From: Pseudomonas sp. dw_358
GTDB taxonomy: Bacteria > Pseudomonadota > Gammaproteobacteria > Pseudomonadales > Pseudomonadaceae
NCBI RefSeq assembly: GCF_018449655.1
Contig: NZ_JAAVUX010000011.1
Coordinates: forward strand, 62,001-126,000
Length of the DNA stretch: 64,000 nucleotides
Reading direction: 5' to 3'
Below, in pieces: positions 14,601 to 22,920 of the stretch. A program made the position numbers and the translations under genes. The notes beneath the pieces are model-generated. The model did not search any database. It had not been told where the DNA came from and saw nothing but the letters and a program-made list of their open reading frames with translations. Numbering within the stretch: the first letter of the stretch is position 1; each line of letters starts with the position of its first letter.

Positions 14601-14707
14601 ATTATGGCGTTACTAGATGTTTTTTTATCTTCTCTTATGTGAACTACCCTTTTAGGAAATCGACGACTCGCAATATCAAAACCCGTGGCTCTAGCTGCGG
14701 GTTTTTT
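14601..14707 (+). ncRNA. candidate small RNA, about 107 nt
   Basis: This region runs from the start predicted by the TTGACA-N18-TAAAAT promoter to the end of the terminator T-run. The 5' part has a U-rich, probably single-stranded stretch, and the 3' end is a stable hairpin with six T. The only reading frame is a 12-codon one from ATG 14604 (MALLDVFLSSLM). Its AAGGA-like site would lie upstream of the RNA start, so it is probably not translated. I do not recognise a known Pseudomonas sRNA. Confidence 0.5.
14678..14707 (+). terminator. Rho-independent terminator of the sRNA candidate
   Basis: AAAACCCG pairs with CGGG followed by TTTTTT. The hairpin also contains an inner GCT/AGC pair, giving stem CCCG-tg-GCT-ct-AGC-tg-CGGG. 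With A on the left and T on the right it could stop transcription in either direction. Confidence 0.8.
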
Positions 14708-14924
14708 ATGCCCCGAATCTGCTCAGTTACCCCTCGTTCAATACGATCGGTTCGTCAGGTAGTGGTCTTGCCATTGTTGCGGGTAGGCAGCTTGTTGAGC
14801 AGTAACCATCGGTTGTTACTGGGCTTCGATGTGATGCAGCTGGCCGCACTGTCCCGGCAGGCTCGGCGCGGCACCCCCTTTATGATATAAGTAGCCGTTT
14901 AATCCGACTGGACCTGCCGACTCT

Positions 14925-15809
14925 ATGCGAATGCGCCTTATGCTTTTGGGCGGTGGCAATGCCTTGGGCCAAGCGTTGATTCGCCTCGGTGCGGAGGAAG
15001 ACATTGGCTTCCTCGCCCCGCGTCCCCCGGAAAGCGGCTGGGACGCCACCAGCCTCACCCAACTGCTGGATGACACACGTCCGGATGCGGTGATCAACCT
15101 GGCCTACTATTTTGACTGGTTTCAGGCGCAGACCGTCAGCGAACTGCGGCTGGCCCAGCAAGAGCGGGGTGTCGAGCGGCTGGCCGAGTTATGCCAGCAT
15201 CACGACATGATCCTGGTGCAGCCCTCCAGCTATCGCGTGTTCGATGGCTCCCGGGCGACCGCCTATAGCGAAAAAGACGAGCCGGTACCATTGGGCCTCC
15301 GAGGCCAGGCCCTGTGGCGCATGGAAAACAGCGTTCGCGCGACCTGTCCCAAGCATGTGTTGCTGCGATTTGGCTGGTTGCTGGATGACAGCATCGACGG
15401 TCTGCTAGGGCGCTTTCTGCAACGAGCCGAAACGCCACAGGAAATCTTCCTGGCCGATGACCGCCGGGGCAATCCCACCCCGGTGGACGATGCTGCACGG
15501 GTGATCATATCGGTGCTCAAGCAGCTCGACTGCCAGGCGCCGCTGTGGGGTACTTATCACTATGCAGGCAACGAGGCGACTACACCGCTGGCCTTGGGTC
15601 AGGCCGTGATCAGCGAGGCGTCGAACCTGCATGCGCTGGCGGTTCAGGCACCGGTGGCACAGGCCCATGCGGCCAGCCCGGACGCCGCCGAAGAGCCACA
15701 GCATGCGGTGTTGGCCTGCAAGAAAATCCTTCATACCTTCGGCATCAAGCCGCGTGCCTGGCGCGCGGGTTTGCCGAGCCTACTCGACAGATATTATCGC
15801 CATGGCTGA
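14925..15809 (+). CDS. RmlD-like sugar-nucleotide reductase family protein (SDR)
   Basis: 294 residues with the nucleotide-binding start RLMLLGGGNALGQALIRLG, a shortened form of the GxxGxxG motif, and the RmlD-type blocks PDAVINLAYYFDWFQAQ, VQPSSYRVFDGS, PVPLGLRGQALWRMENSVR and DDRRGNPTPVDDAARVI. RmlD enzymes reduce dTDP-4-keto-rhamnose, but the usual catalytic YxxxK is replaced here (GLRGQALWRME), so activity may differ. It overlaps the following epimerase gene by eight bases, so the two are coupled. A role in cell-surface sugar metabolism is likely; the substrate cannot be given. ATG 14931 is an alternative start. Confidence 0.75.
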   Translation: MRMRLMLLGGGNALGQALIRLGAEEDIGFLAPRPPESGWDATSLTQLLDDTRPDAVINLAYYFDWFQAQTVSELRLAQQERGVERLAELCQHHDMILVQPSSYRVFDGSRATAYSEKDEPVPLGLRGQALWRMENSVRATCPKHVLLRFGWLLDDSIDGLLGRFLQRAETPQEIFLADDRRGNPTPVDDAARVIISVLKQLDCQAPLWGTYHYAGNEATTPLALGQAVISEASNLHALAVQAPVAQAHAASPDAAEEPQHAVLACKKILHTFGIKPRAWRAGLPSLLDRYYRHG

Positions 15810-16731
15810 TGCTCCAGTTTTGATCACCGGCGGTGCGGGCTTCATCGGCTCGCACCTGACTGACGCCTTGCTTGCCCGTGGTTATGCGGTGCGTGTTCTC
15901 GATGACCTGTCCACCGGCAAGCGCGAGAACCTGCCGCTGAGCGATGCCCGAGTCGAGCTGATCGTCGGTGATGTCGCCGATGCCGAGCTCGTCCTGCATG
16001 CGATGCAGGGCTGTCAGGCGGTGGTGCACCTGGCGGCTGTGGCTTCCGTGCAGGCGTCGGTGGATGATCCGGTGAGGACGCACCAAAGCAATTTCATCGG
16101 CACGTTGAATGTCTGCGAAGCCATGCGCCAGGCCGGCGTCAAGCGGGTGCTGTTCGCTTCCAGCGCCGCCGTTTACGGCAACAACGGCGAAGGGCAGGCG
16201 GTCAGCGAAGAGACCGCTAAATTGCCATTGACGCCGTACGCATCGGACAAGCTGGCCAGCGAGCAATACCTGGATTTCTATCGCCGGCAACATGGGCTTG
16301 AACCTGTACTGTTTCGCTTCTTCAACATCTACGGGCCGCGCCAGGATCCATCCTCGCCATACTCCGGTGTCATCAGCATCTTCTGCGAGCGCGCACAGCA
16401 AGGAGTGCCGATCACGCTGTACGGAGATGGCGAGCAGACCCGTGATTTCTTCTACGTGGGTGATCTGGCCAGCCTGTTGCTGCAGGCGCTGGAAAAACCA
16501 CAGGTCGAGGAAGGCGCAGTCAACGTCGGGCTCAATCAGGTGATCAGCCTGAACCAGCTGCTGGAAACCCTGCGGGCTGTACTCGGCGGTTTGCCGGAGA
16601 TTCGGTATCAGGACGCCCGCGCCGGCGACATTCGTCACTCGCGGGCCAACAACGCGCAGCTGCTTCAGCGCTTTACCCTCGGCGAAACGACACCGCTGGC
16701 GGACGGTCTGGCGCGACTCCTGGGGCGTTAG
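15802..16731 (+). CDS. NAD-dependent sugar-nucleotide epimerase/dehydratase (GalE-like extended SDR)
   Basis: 309 residues from ATG 15802, inside the end of the preceding gene. The Rossmann motif GGAGFIGSH, the conserved Asp after the second strand (RVLDDLSTGKREN), the catalytic ASSAAVYG with YASDK (YxxxK) and the FRFFNIYGPRQDP segment are all intact. This is the pattern of UDP-glucose/GlcNAc 4-epimerases. The end overlaps the convergent TetR gene by four bases. It probably supplies an activated sugar for polysaccharide together with its RmlD-like partner. The exact substrate is unknown. Confidence 0.85.
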   Translation: MADAPVLITGGAGFIGSHLTDALLARGYAVRVLDDLSTGKRENLPLSDARVELIVGDVADAELVLHAMQGCQAVVHLAAVASVQASVDDPVRTHQSNFIGTLNVCEAMRQAGVKRVLFASSAAVYGNNGEGQAVSEETAKLPLTPYASDKLASEQYLDFYRRQHGLEPVLFRFFNIYGPRQDPSSPYSGVISIFCERAQQGVPITLYGDGEQTRDFFYVGDLASLLLQALEKPQVEEGAVNVGLNQVISLNQLLETLRAVLGGLPEIRYQDARAGDIRHSRANNAQLLQRFTLGETTPLADGLARLLGR

Positions 16732-17357
16732 CGGGTGTTCACCCCGGCCCAGTGCCTGGCGCCGACAAAGATGAAGCGCAGTTGCTGGGTGATCTTGACT
16801 TGGGGCGACAGATGCCGGGGCAGAGGATGCTCCGGCGGGTCGATCAATTCGGGCAAGGTCGCGAACACACTCTTGACCACCAGATCCGCCAATACGGCAA
16901 GTGCTTCGCCGTCCAGGTGTTGCCAGCGCGGCATCAGTGCCATGTCTGCCGCCAGGTCTGAGCTGATGGCTTCGCGCAGACTGGCCAAGGCCTGACGTAC
17001 CGCCTTGGAGCCGCCGTACTGTTCACGGGCCAGGAACAGGAATTGGGCGCGATTGGCCGAGACACCTTCCAGAAAGATGCGGACCGACGCTTCGGTCAAC
17101 CCACCTAGTTCAAATTCATTCTGGCGCACCAGTCGGATCGTTTCGCGAAACGCCTGACCGACTTCACTGACCAAGGCCAGGCCCAGTTGGTCCATGTCTG
17201 CAAAATGCCGATAGAAGCCTGTCGGGACAATGCCGGCGGCTTTGGTGACTTCCCGCAAGCTTATGTTGCCGAACCCGCGACCAGAGGCCATCAACTGCCG
17301 GGCGGCGTCAAGGAGTGCGTGGCGGGTCTGCTGTTTCTGTTCGGCGCGGGGAAGCAT
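16728..17357 (-). CDS. desT: TetR-family regulator, DesT-like
   Basis: 209 residues. The DNA-binding domain reads RAEQKQQTRHALLDAARQLM...SLREVTKAAGIVPTGFYRHFADMDQLGLALV, very close to what I remember of P. aeruginosa DesT, which senses acyl-CoA saturation and represses the DesCB desaturase; E. coli FabR is related. The ligand domain (VRIFLEGVSANRAQFLFLAREQYGG) fits too. No desCB genes are beside it here, so the target must lie elsewhere. Family assignment is firm; the DesT name is likely but rests on memory of the sequence. Confidence 0.65.
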   Translation of the reverse strand: MLPRAEQKQQTRHALLDAARQLMASGRGFGNISLREVTKAAGIVPTGFYRHFADMDQLGLALVSEVGQAFRETIRLVRQNEFELGGLTEASVRIFLEGVSANRAQFLFLAREQYGGSKAVRQALASLREAISSDLAADMALMPRWQHLDGEALAVLADLVVKSVFATLPELIDPPEHPLPRHLSPQVKITQQLRFIFVGARHWAGVNTR

Positions 17358-17452
17358 GGTGGCTACGATTGTCGTGGGCGGTCAGTGCGCCACTTTAGCA
17401 AATCGGCCAGCTTGGCGTCGAACGCCGCAAAGGCAGGAGCTGGGCGGTCCAA

Positions 17453-17490
17453 AAAAAACGAAAGCCCGGTTCAGGGGGGAACCAGGCTTT
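17453..17490. terminator. bidirectional terminator between the repeat-protein and desT-like genes
   Basis: AAGCCCGGTTC and GAACCAGGCTT form a stem of about ten pairs with one mismatch around a G-rich loop. A-runs and T-runs on both sides allow termination in both directions. In the minus direction it follows the stop of the repeat-protein gene at 17509. Confidence 0.8.
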
Positions 17491-17508
17491 TTTCAGGGCA
17501 CTCAAGAC

Positions 17509-17793
17509 TTAGCTCTGGTGTTGAGCACGCAGGTAATCCGAGCCGTCTTGGGCCAGACGATTCAAGGTACGGTCCGAGCCGTCTTGAGCCAGACGATTCA
17601 AGGTGCGATCCGAACCGTCTTGAGCCAGGCGGTTCAAGGTACGATCCGAGCCATCTTGAGCCAGCGCATTCACGGACTGCGACACGGCCGCCGGTGTGGC
17701 GGTCAGCGAAGCGGAGTGCTGGGCAGCAGGGCCGGCAAAGGCATTGGCGGCCAGGACGGAAAGGGTAAGGCTAAGCAGCAATTGGCGTTTCAT
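17509..17793 (-). CDS. small exported protein with tandem 12-residue repeats
   Basis: 94 residues. It starts with a Sec signal peptide (MKRQLLLSLTLSVLAANAFA, cleavage after AFA), then a short linker, then LAQDGSDRTLNR three times and a fourth, diverged copy LAQDGSDYLRAQ. The repeats are also near-identical at DNA level, so copy number could change by slippage. Similar small secreted repeat proteins of unknown role occur in fluorescent pseudomonads. An SD-like GGAG precedes the start. A periplasmic or extracellular location follows from the signal; the function is unknown. Confidence 0.8.
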   Translation of the reverse strand: MKRQLLLSLTLSVLAANAFAGPAAQHSASLTATPAAVSQSVNALAQDGSDRTLNRLAQDGSDRTLNRLAQDGSDRTLNRLAQDGSDYLRAQHQS

Positions 17794-18160
17794 GATGATG
17801 GCGCTCCTTGGGAGGGCAGAAAAGTGGGTACAGGAGCAATATTACTCTTGAAAAATAGATACAAAAGTTCATAAAGGTAATGGTAACAATCGATGAAAAT
17901 GATGTATGTGGAAAATCGCGGTAAATCAGTTGGTTAGCGCATGGAAAAGCGCACCGAAAGCGGGATTGGAGGCTATTTGACGCACGTGATAGGGGCGTAG
18001 CCAAAAAGAACCCTCATTGTGGTCGATGCTTTTCGGCGATCTCGACAAATGAAATTTTCGGTAAAACCACACTGGGTTAAACCCCTCGGCCTTTTGCCAG
18101 TCCTAGCTTTGAGTCGTTTGAGCTGTCAGCGACATTTGTCTTTATCAAGGAGCACCGTGC
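17794..18160. other. intergenic region between the repeat-protein gene and the AsmA gene
   Basis: It holds the presumed divergent promoters of the repeat-protein and AsmA-family genes and an AT-rich stretch at 17830-17930. I see no gene, terminator or clear regulator site. Confidence 0.5.
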
Positions 18161-20233
18161 ATGACGCGCCCGCGCAAGATCCTGTTATGGGTAGTGGCCA
18201 TTTTTCTGGTGCTGGTTGCCGCGCTGGTGATAGTGATTGCCACGTTCGACTGGAACAGGGTCAAGCCCACCCTCAACGCCAAGGTGTCCGAGGCACTGCA
18301 CCGTCCGTTTGCAATCAACGGCAACCTGGCTGTGCAGTGGCAACGCGAGCCGGATGAAGGGGGATGGCGGGCGTGGGTACCCTGGCCGCACTTTCTGGCG
18401 GACGACATCACGCTGGGCAACCCGGACTGGTCGCAGACTCGGCAGATGGTGAGCCTCAAGCACATCGAGTTTCGCCTGGCACCCTTGCCGCTGCTGGCAG
18501 AACGGGTGGTCATCCCGCGTATAGATCTGACCGAGCCCAGTGCCAATCTGGAGCGGCTGAAGGATGGCCGCGCCAACTGGGTGTTTGATTTCGGTCCGAA
18601 AGACCCGAATGCAGAGCCGTCGAAATGGAGCATCGATATCGGCGCGATCAAGTTCGACAAGGGGCACGTGACTTATAACGATCCGATCGTGCAGGCCCAG
18701 GTCGATGTATTGATCGATCCCTTGGGCAAGCCGATTCCCTACAGCGATATCGTCGGTACCAGTGCCGCGAAGAAGGTCAGTGATGCGGGCGCGACCGCCC
18801 AGGACTATGCCTTCGGTTTCAAGGTCAAAGGCCGCTATAAGGATCAACCGCTCGAAGGCGCGGGCAAGATCGGCGGGCTGCTGGCGTTGCAGGATGCTAC
18901 CCAACCGTTCCCGGTGCAGGTCGATGTTGCCGTGGGCGACACTCATGCAGCAGTGGCCGGCACCCTGACTGACCCGAAAAACCTCGGGGCGCTGGATTTG
19001 CGTCTGCGTTTGAGTGGCACCAGCCTGGGCAACCTGTACCCGCTGACGGGGGTGACCCTGCCAGATTCTCCCGCATACGAAACAGACGGTCATTTGCAGG
19101 CACGTCTGCATGATGCGGCCGGTGCCAGCTTTCATTACGAGGATTTCAACGGCAAGATCGGTGACAGCGATATCCACGGTGACCTGGCCTTCGTGGCCAG
19201 CCAGCCAAGGCCCAAATTGACCGGCAAGCTGGTTTCCAATCAACTGCTGTTCGCCGACCTGGCGCCCCTGATCGGTGCCGACTCAAATGCCAAGCAAAAA
19301 GCTCGGGGTGGGGAGAGCAAACAGCCTGAAGGCAAGGTGCTACCCGTCGAAGAGTTCAAGACCGACCGCTGGCGCACCATGGACGCCGATGTCGAGTTCA
19401 CCGGCAAGCGCATTGTGCATAGCGACAAGCTGCCGCTGAGTGACCTCTACACCCATGTGGTCCTCGATGACGGCCGTCTGCAACTGCAACCGCTGCGCTT
19501 CGGCGTGGCCGGAGGCAAGCTGGACACCCAGATCGACCTCAACGGCCGTGACACGCCTTTGCAGGGCTCGGCGCGGCTGACGGCCCGCGGCTTCAAACTC
19601 AAGGAGCTGTTCCCGGGGTTCGCCCCGATGAGCACCAGCTTCGGCGAGCTCAATGGTGATGCGGATATCACCGGCACCGGCAACTCGGTGGCAGCTTTGC
19701 TCGGCACATCCAATGGCAATCTGAAGATGATCATCAACGACGGTGCCGTGAACCGCAGCCTGATGGAAATTGCCGGGTTGAATGTCGGCAGTTATGTGGT
19801 GGACAAGCTGTTTGGCGAAAAGGAGGTGAAAATCAACTGCGCGGCGGCCGATCTAGGGATCAAGGACGGCTTGGCCACCACGCGGCTGTTCGTCTTTGAC
19901 ACCGAGAACGCCATCGTCCACATCAACGGTACGACCAACTTCAAGGATGAGCAGCTGGACCTGAAGATCGTGCCCGAGTCCAAGGGCTTCCGCCTGCTGT
20001 CGCTGCGCTCGCCCTTGTATGTGCGTGGAACCTTCGCCAAGCCGAGCGCCGGTGTACAAGCCATTCCGCTGGCCTTGCGCGGAGCGGGGATGGTGGCGTT
20101 GGGTGTAGTCGCAGGTCCGGCAGCCGGGTTGCTGGCCTTGATTGCGCCCAGCGGTGGCGAGCCCAATCAATGTGTGCCGTTGTTACAACAGATGAAAGAA
20201 GGCAAGGCGCCAAAGACGGTGCCAGGTGCGTAA
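18161..20233 (+). CDS. AsmA-family inner-membrane-anchored protein
   Basis: 690 residues beginning with one membrane anchor (ILLWVVAIFLVLVAALVIVIATF) followed by FDWNRVKPTLNAKVSEALHRPFAINGNL, the conserved AsmA start, and a long periplasmic beta-rich region. AsmA-like proteins are thought to form grooves that carry phospholipids between the inner and outer membranes. The C-terminal AsmA_2-type part (FAPMSTSFGELNGDADITGTGNS...NLKMIINDGAVNRSLMEIAGLNVGSYVVDKLFG) is intact. An AAGGAG site lies ahead of ATG 18161. It appears to be monocistronic and ends before a strong terminator. Confidence 0.88.
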   Translation: MTRPRKILLWVVAIFLVLVAALVIVIATFDWNRVKPTLNAKVSEALHRPFAINGNLAVQWQREPDEGGWRAWVPWPHFLADDITLGNPDWSQTRQMVSLKHIEFRLAPLPLLAERVVIPRIDLTEPSANLERLKDGRANWVFDFGPKDPNAEPSKWSIDIGAIKFDKGHVTYNDPIVQAQVDVLIDPLGKPIPYSDIVGTSAAKKVSDAGATAQDYAFGFKVKGRYKDQPLEGAGKIGGLLALQDATQPFPVQVDVAVGDTHAAVAGTLTDPKNLGALDLRLRLSGTSLGNLYPLTGVTLPDSPAYETDGHLQARLHDAAGASFHYEDFNGKIGDSDIHGDLAFVASQPRPKLTGKLVSNQLLFADLAPLIGADSNAKQKARGGESKQPEGKVLPVEEFKTDRWRTMDADVEFTGKRIVHSDKLPLSDLYTHVVLDDGRLQLQPLRFGVAGGKLDTQIDLNGRDTPLQGSARLTARGFKLKELFPGFAPMSTSFGELNGDADITGTGNSVAALLGTSNGNLKMIINDGAVNRSLMEIAGLNVGSYVVDKLFGEKEVKINCAAADLGIKDGLATTRLFVFDTENAIVHINGTTNFKDEQLDLKIVPESKGFRLLSLRSPLYVRGTFAKPSAGVQAIPLALRGAGMVALGVVAGPAAGLLALIAPSGGEPNQCVPLLQQMKEGKAPKTVPGA

Positions 20234-20249
20234 GGCTCTCAGCCAAAAA

Positions 20250-20282
20250 TGAAAAGCCCGGGCCAATGGCCCGGGCTTTTTT
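20250..20282. terminator. bidirectional Rho-independent terminator
   Basis: AAAAGCCCGGGCC and GGCCCGGGCTTTT form a perfect 13-bp stem around a three-base loop, with A and T tracts on either side. It lies between the convergent AsmA and bacterioferritin-like genes and should serve both. Confidence 0.92.
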
Positions 20283-20294
20283 GTGCGCAACGAC

Positions 20295-20825
20295 TTACAG
20301 ATCTTTCAAGATATCCGCCATGTCATCGGCGTGCTCTTCTTCCTGAGCAAGAATCTCTTCGAACAACCGGCGGGTGGTCGGGTCTTTCTCGCCGATGTAC
20401 TGAATGATCTCGCGGTAACTGTCCACGGCAATCCGTTCGGCGACCAGGTCTTCGTAGACCATTTCCTTGAGGGTGGCACCGGCAACATACTGAGCGTGGG
20501 AGTTCTTGCTCAAGTTGTCCGGGTTGAAGTCGGGTTCGCCACCCAGCTGCATGATGCGCTCGGCCAGCTTGTCGGCGTGCTCGGCTTCCTGCGCGGCATG
20601 TTCGGCAAACTCGCCGGCCGCGACGCTGGCTTTGAGGCCGGTGGCCATATAGTAGTGGCGCTTGTAGCGCAGCACGCACACCAGTTCGGTGGCCAGCGAG
20701 CTGTTGAGCAGGCGCAGAATTTCTTCGCGGTCACCCATATAGCCTTCGGTAACGGCGCCATTGTCCACATTCATGCGCGCTCTTTCGCGCAGGGTATTCA
20801 CATCGGTCAGTTGTACGTTGATCAT
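20295..20825 (-). CDS. bacterioferritin-like ferritin-fold protein
   Basis: 176 residues from the last of three consecutive ATG codons; only the one at 20825 has correct spacing to GGAG. A four-helix ferritin-like domain is evident. Metal ligands typical of bacterioferritin lie in LLNSSLATELVCVLRYKRHYY, EFAEHAAQEAEHADKLAERI, MVYEDLVAERIAVDSYREII and EEILAQEEEHADDMADIL, that is, Glu, ExxH, Glu, ExxH. It probably oxidises and stores iron or protects against peroxide. P. aeruginosa has a similar gene close to osmE in the order I remember, as here. It differs from BfrA/BfrB, so no symbol is given. Confidence 0.8.
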   Translation of the reverse strand: MINVQLTDVNTLRERARMNVDNGAVTEGYMGDREEILRLLNSSLATELVCVLRYKRHYYMATGLKASVAAGEFAEHAAQEAEHADKLAERIMQLGGEPDFNPDNLSKNSHAQYVAGATLKEMVYEDLVAERIAVDSYREIIQYIGEKDPTTRRLFEEILAQEEEHADDMADILKDL

Positions 20826-20970
20826 CATCATCTCCAGGCTTACGGTTCGGCCGTCGCACTCTGTCTGCGCCCCCTGAGTGGAGCGCCCGGCGTGATCGGT
20901 ATACAACTGTGTGAGTGGCAGCTGGCGGAAAAAGTTTTATCTCGAATCAGCCAGGCTGCCCGCCGGGCAT

Positions 20971-21312
20971 TTACATCGCTTTTTCGTTGGTCTTGCGTTG
21001 CTCGCAGGTCATGAAGCCTTTGCTGGCGACATGGCCGCCGCTGTCGAAGCTGACGTAATAGGCTTGCTGATGGCTATCCTGGGTCAGGATATAGTTGTTG
21101 CAGGTGCCGGCCGACGAGTTGGCCGTACCATTGACCACGCTGGAGGGAGTACCCCCAATGGTGATCACTTGCTGCATGGTCATGCCGGTTTCCACTTGCT
21201 TGACCAAGGGCTGGTTGCGATAAGTGACGAAGTCCACCGGGTTTTCCGGCGTCATCGAGCAGCCTGTTACAGCCGCCAGCACGAACAGTGTTGCCAGAGA
21301 TTGCTTGATCAT
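20971..21312 (-). CDS. osmE: osmotically inducible lipoprotein OsmE
   Basis: 113 residues from ATG 21312, with a clear AAGGAG site. The lipoprotein signal ends in VTGC, giving lipidation at the cysteine. The mature part (NPVDFVTYRNQPLVKQVETGMTMQQVITIGGTPSS) is the SmpA/OmlA-type (BamE-like) fold of OsmE. Transcription of this family normally rises with osmolarity; no specific element is evident here. A longer reading from 21414 has no signal and is rejected. Confidence 0.9.
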   Translation of the reverse strand: MIKQSLATLFVLAAVTGCSMTPENPVDFVTYRNQPLVKQVETGMTMQQVITIGGTPSSVVNGTANSSAGTCNNYILTQDSHQQAYYVSFDSGGHVASKGFMTCEQRKTNEKAM

Positions 21313-21485
21313 GGGTGTCGCTCCTTCGAATTGACCATTAGTGGCCATGTACCCATAGGAGTGCTGTTCGATCGCGGGAGTTCGATGGCAGCCGGGCAAT
21401 TTGCCATGAAGCATAAGTGTCAGAAATGTTGTCTACACTCACGGCGACGCCGTGCCGCTTCGCACGGTCTTGCCGGAGGTACTCC

Positions 21486-21773
21486 ATGAAGATATTTCAC
21501 CTGTCGCTTGCATTGGCTGCCGCGTTGTTTTGCACTCAGGGCTTCGCCGCCACTGCTCAACAGAACAAGATGACGGCTTGCAACGCAGACGCTACTGCGA
21601 AAAGTCTCAAGGGTGATGACCGCAAGGCCTATATGAGCTCCTGCCTGAAAGCGACGCCGGCGGGGACTCCCCAGCAGCAGAAAATGAAAACCTGTAATGC
21701 CACAGCCACCAGTCAGTCGCTCAAAGGCGACGCACGCAAGACCTACATGAGCACCTGCCTGAAGAAAAGCTGA
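21486..21773 (+). CDS. psiF: PsiF repeat-containing periplasmic protein
   Basis: 95 residues: a signal peptide (MKIFHLSLALAAALFCTQGFA) followed by two PsiF repeats, each with the pattern QQ(N/Q)KM..CNA.A...SLKGD.RK.YMS.CLK and two cysteines. E. coli PsiF is phosphate-starvation inducible, and its role is unknown. A GGAGG-like ribosome site precedes ATG 21486. I did not find a clear Pho box, so regulation here is unknown. Confidence 0.9.
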   Translation: MKIFHLSLALAAALFCTQGFAATAQQNKMTACNADATAKSLKGDDRKAYMSSCLKATPAGTPQQQKMKTCNATATSQSLKGDARKTYMSTCLKKS

Positions 21774-21871
21774 GGGGCGCCGATACCCGTGGGTGTAGGA
21801 CGCCCACTGGTTCTGCCTGGCGAAGGCTGGCAGACTGCCCATCCTTTCTTGTTGTTTGTGCTTGAGGCTGT

Positions 21872-22882
21872 ATGCCCATCTTTTCCCCGCGTCAGATACT
21901 GATCGCCAGCTGGATTCTGTTATTCGGCGGTTTGCTGCTCGTCATCCCCCTACGCCTGTTGCCCAGTTTGCTGGCGGGCCTGCTGGTGTTCGAGCTGGTG
22001 AACATGTTGACGCCCAAGCTGGAAGGGCTGATTTCCGGTCGTCGCGCGCGCTGGGTGGCGGTGGCCTTGCTGGGTACGCTGGTAGTGAGTGTGCTGGCGC
22101 TGATCTTTGCTGGCGCCATCAGCTTTCTGTTGCACGAAGCAGAAAATCCAGGCGCGTCCCTGGATAAATTCATGGGGGTCGTGGATCGCGCGCGCAGCCA
22201 ATTGCCGCCGTTCATTGATGCCTACCTGCCGGCCAGTGCAGCTGAGTTCCAAGTGGCGATCAGCGCCTGGCTCAGCAAACACCTGGCGGAACTGCAACTG
22301 GTGGGCAAGGACGCTGCGCACATGTTTGTGACCCTGCTGATCGGCATGGTACTGGGGGCGATCATCGCGCTGCAGCAGGTCACCGACAGTCTGCAGCGCA
22401 AACCCCTGGCAGCAGCGCTGTTCGATCGGTTGCGTCTGCTGGTCCGGGCCTTCCGCAATATCGTCTTCGCGCAAATCAAGATCGCCGCGCTCAACACGTT
22501 CTTTACTGCTATTTTCCTGGCGATCATTTTGCCGTTATGCGGGATCAAACTGCCCCTGACCAAGACATTGATTGTCCTGACGTTCCTGCTGGGGCTGTTG
22601 CCAGTGATTGGCAACCTGATGTCCAACACCTTGATCACGGTGGTCGGGCTGTCGCTGTCGATCTGGGTGGCGGTGGCGGCGCTGGGTTATCTGATCGTGA
22701 TCCACAAGGTGGAATATTTTCTGAATGCGCGGATTGTCGGTGGGCAGATCAGTGCCAAGTCGTGGGAGTTGCTCTTGGCGATGCTGATATTCGAGGCGGC
22801 GTTTGGCCTGCCGGGGGTGGTGGCAGGACCGGTTTATTATGCTTATTTAAAAAGTGAGCTGAGAGAGCAAGGGCTGGTCTGA
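21872..22882 (+). CDS. AI-2E-family (PerM/TqsA-like) membrane protein
   Basis: 336 residues with about eight membrane segments: two near the N-terminus, one around residues 65-90, then a soluble stretch and a C-terminal group including LGLLPVIGNLMSNTLITVVGLSLS, the family's signature (PxIGxxxS). Members have been described as exporters of autoinducer-2 or of other solutes, and some as cation/proton antiporters, so substrate is uncertain. It sits 98 bases after psiF on the same strand. Confidence 0.85.
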   Translation: MPIFSPRQILIASWILLFGGLLLVIPLRLLPSLLAGLLVFELVNMLTPKLEGLISGRRARWVAVALLGTLVVSVLALIFAGAISFLLHEAENPGASLDKFMGVVDRARSQLPPFIDAYLPASAAEFQVAISAWLSKHLAELQLVGKDAAHMFVTLLIGMVLGAIIALQQVTDSLQRKPLAAALFDRLRLLVRAFRNIVFAQIKIAALNTFFTAIFLAIILPLCGIKLPLTKTLIVLTFLLGLLPVIGNLMSNTLITVVGLSLSIWVAVAALGYLIVIHKVEYFLNARIVGGQISAKSWELLLAMLIFEAAFGLPGVVAGPVYYAYLKSELREQGLV

Positions 22883-22920
22883 GCCTGAAGCCTCGGTCCT
22901 GCGGGGGTAGGCCGTTTGGC

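Larger units (their letters stand above)
14259..14924. other. 666-base non-coding stretch at the right edge of the accessory region
   Basis: No convincing protein gene. From 14440 to 14660 the DNA is AT-rich. It contains a strong promoter-like pair and an intrinsic terminator that together outline a small-RNA candidate, listed separately. The last 200 bases return to GC-rich sequence before the SDR gene. No tRNA, integrase or obvious attachment duplication was seen. Confidence 0.6.

Noticed and set aside
14259..14924. tRNA or attachment site at the right edge of the accessory region
   Set aside because: No cloverleaf, integrase or direct repeat could be found by eye; the strong hairpin there is a terminator.
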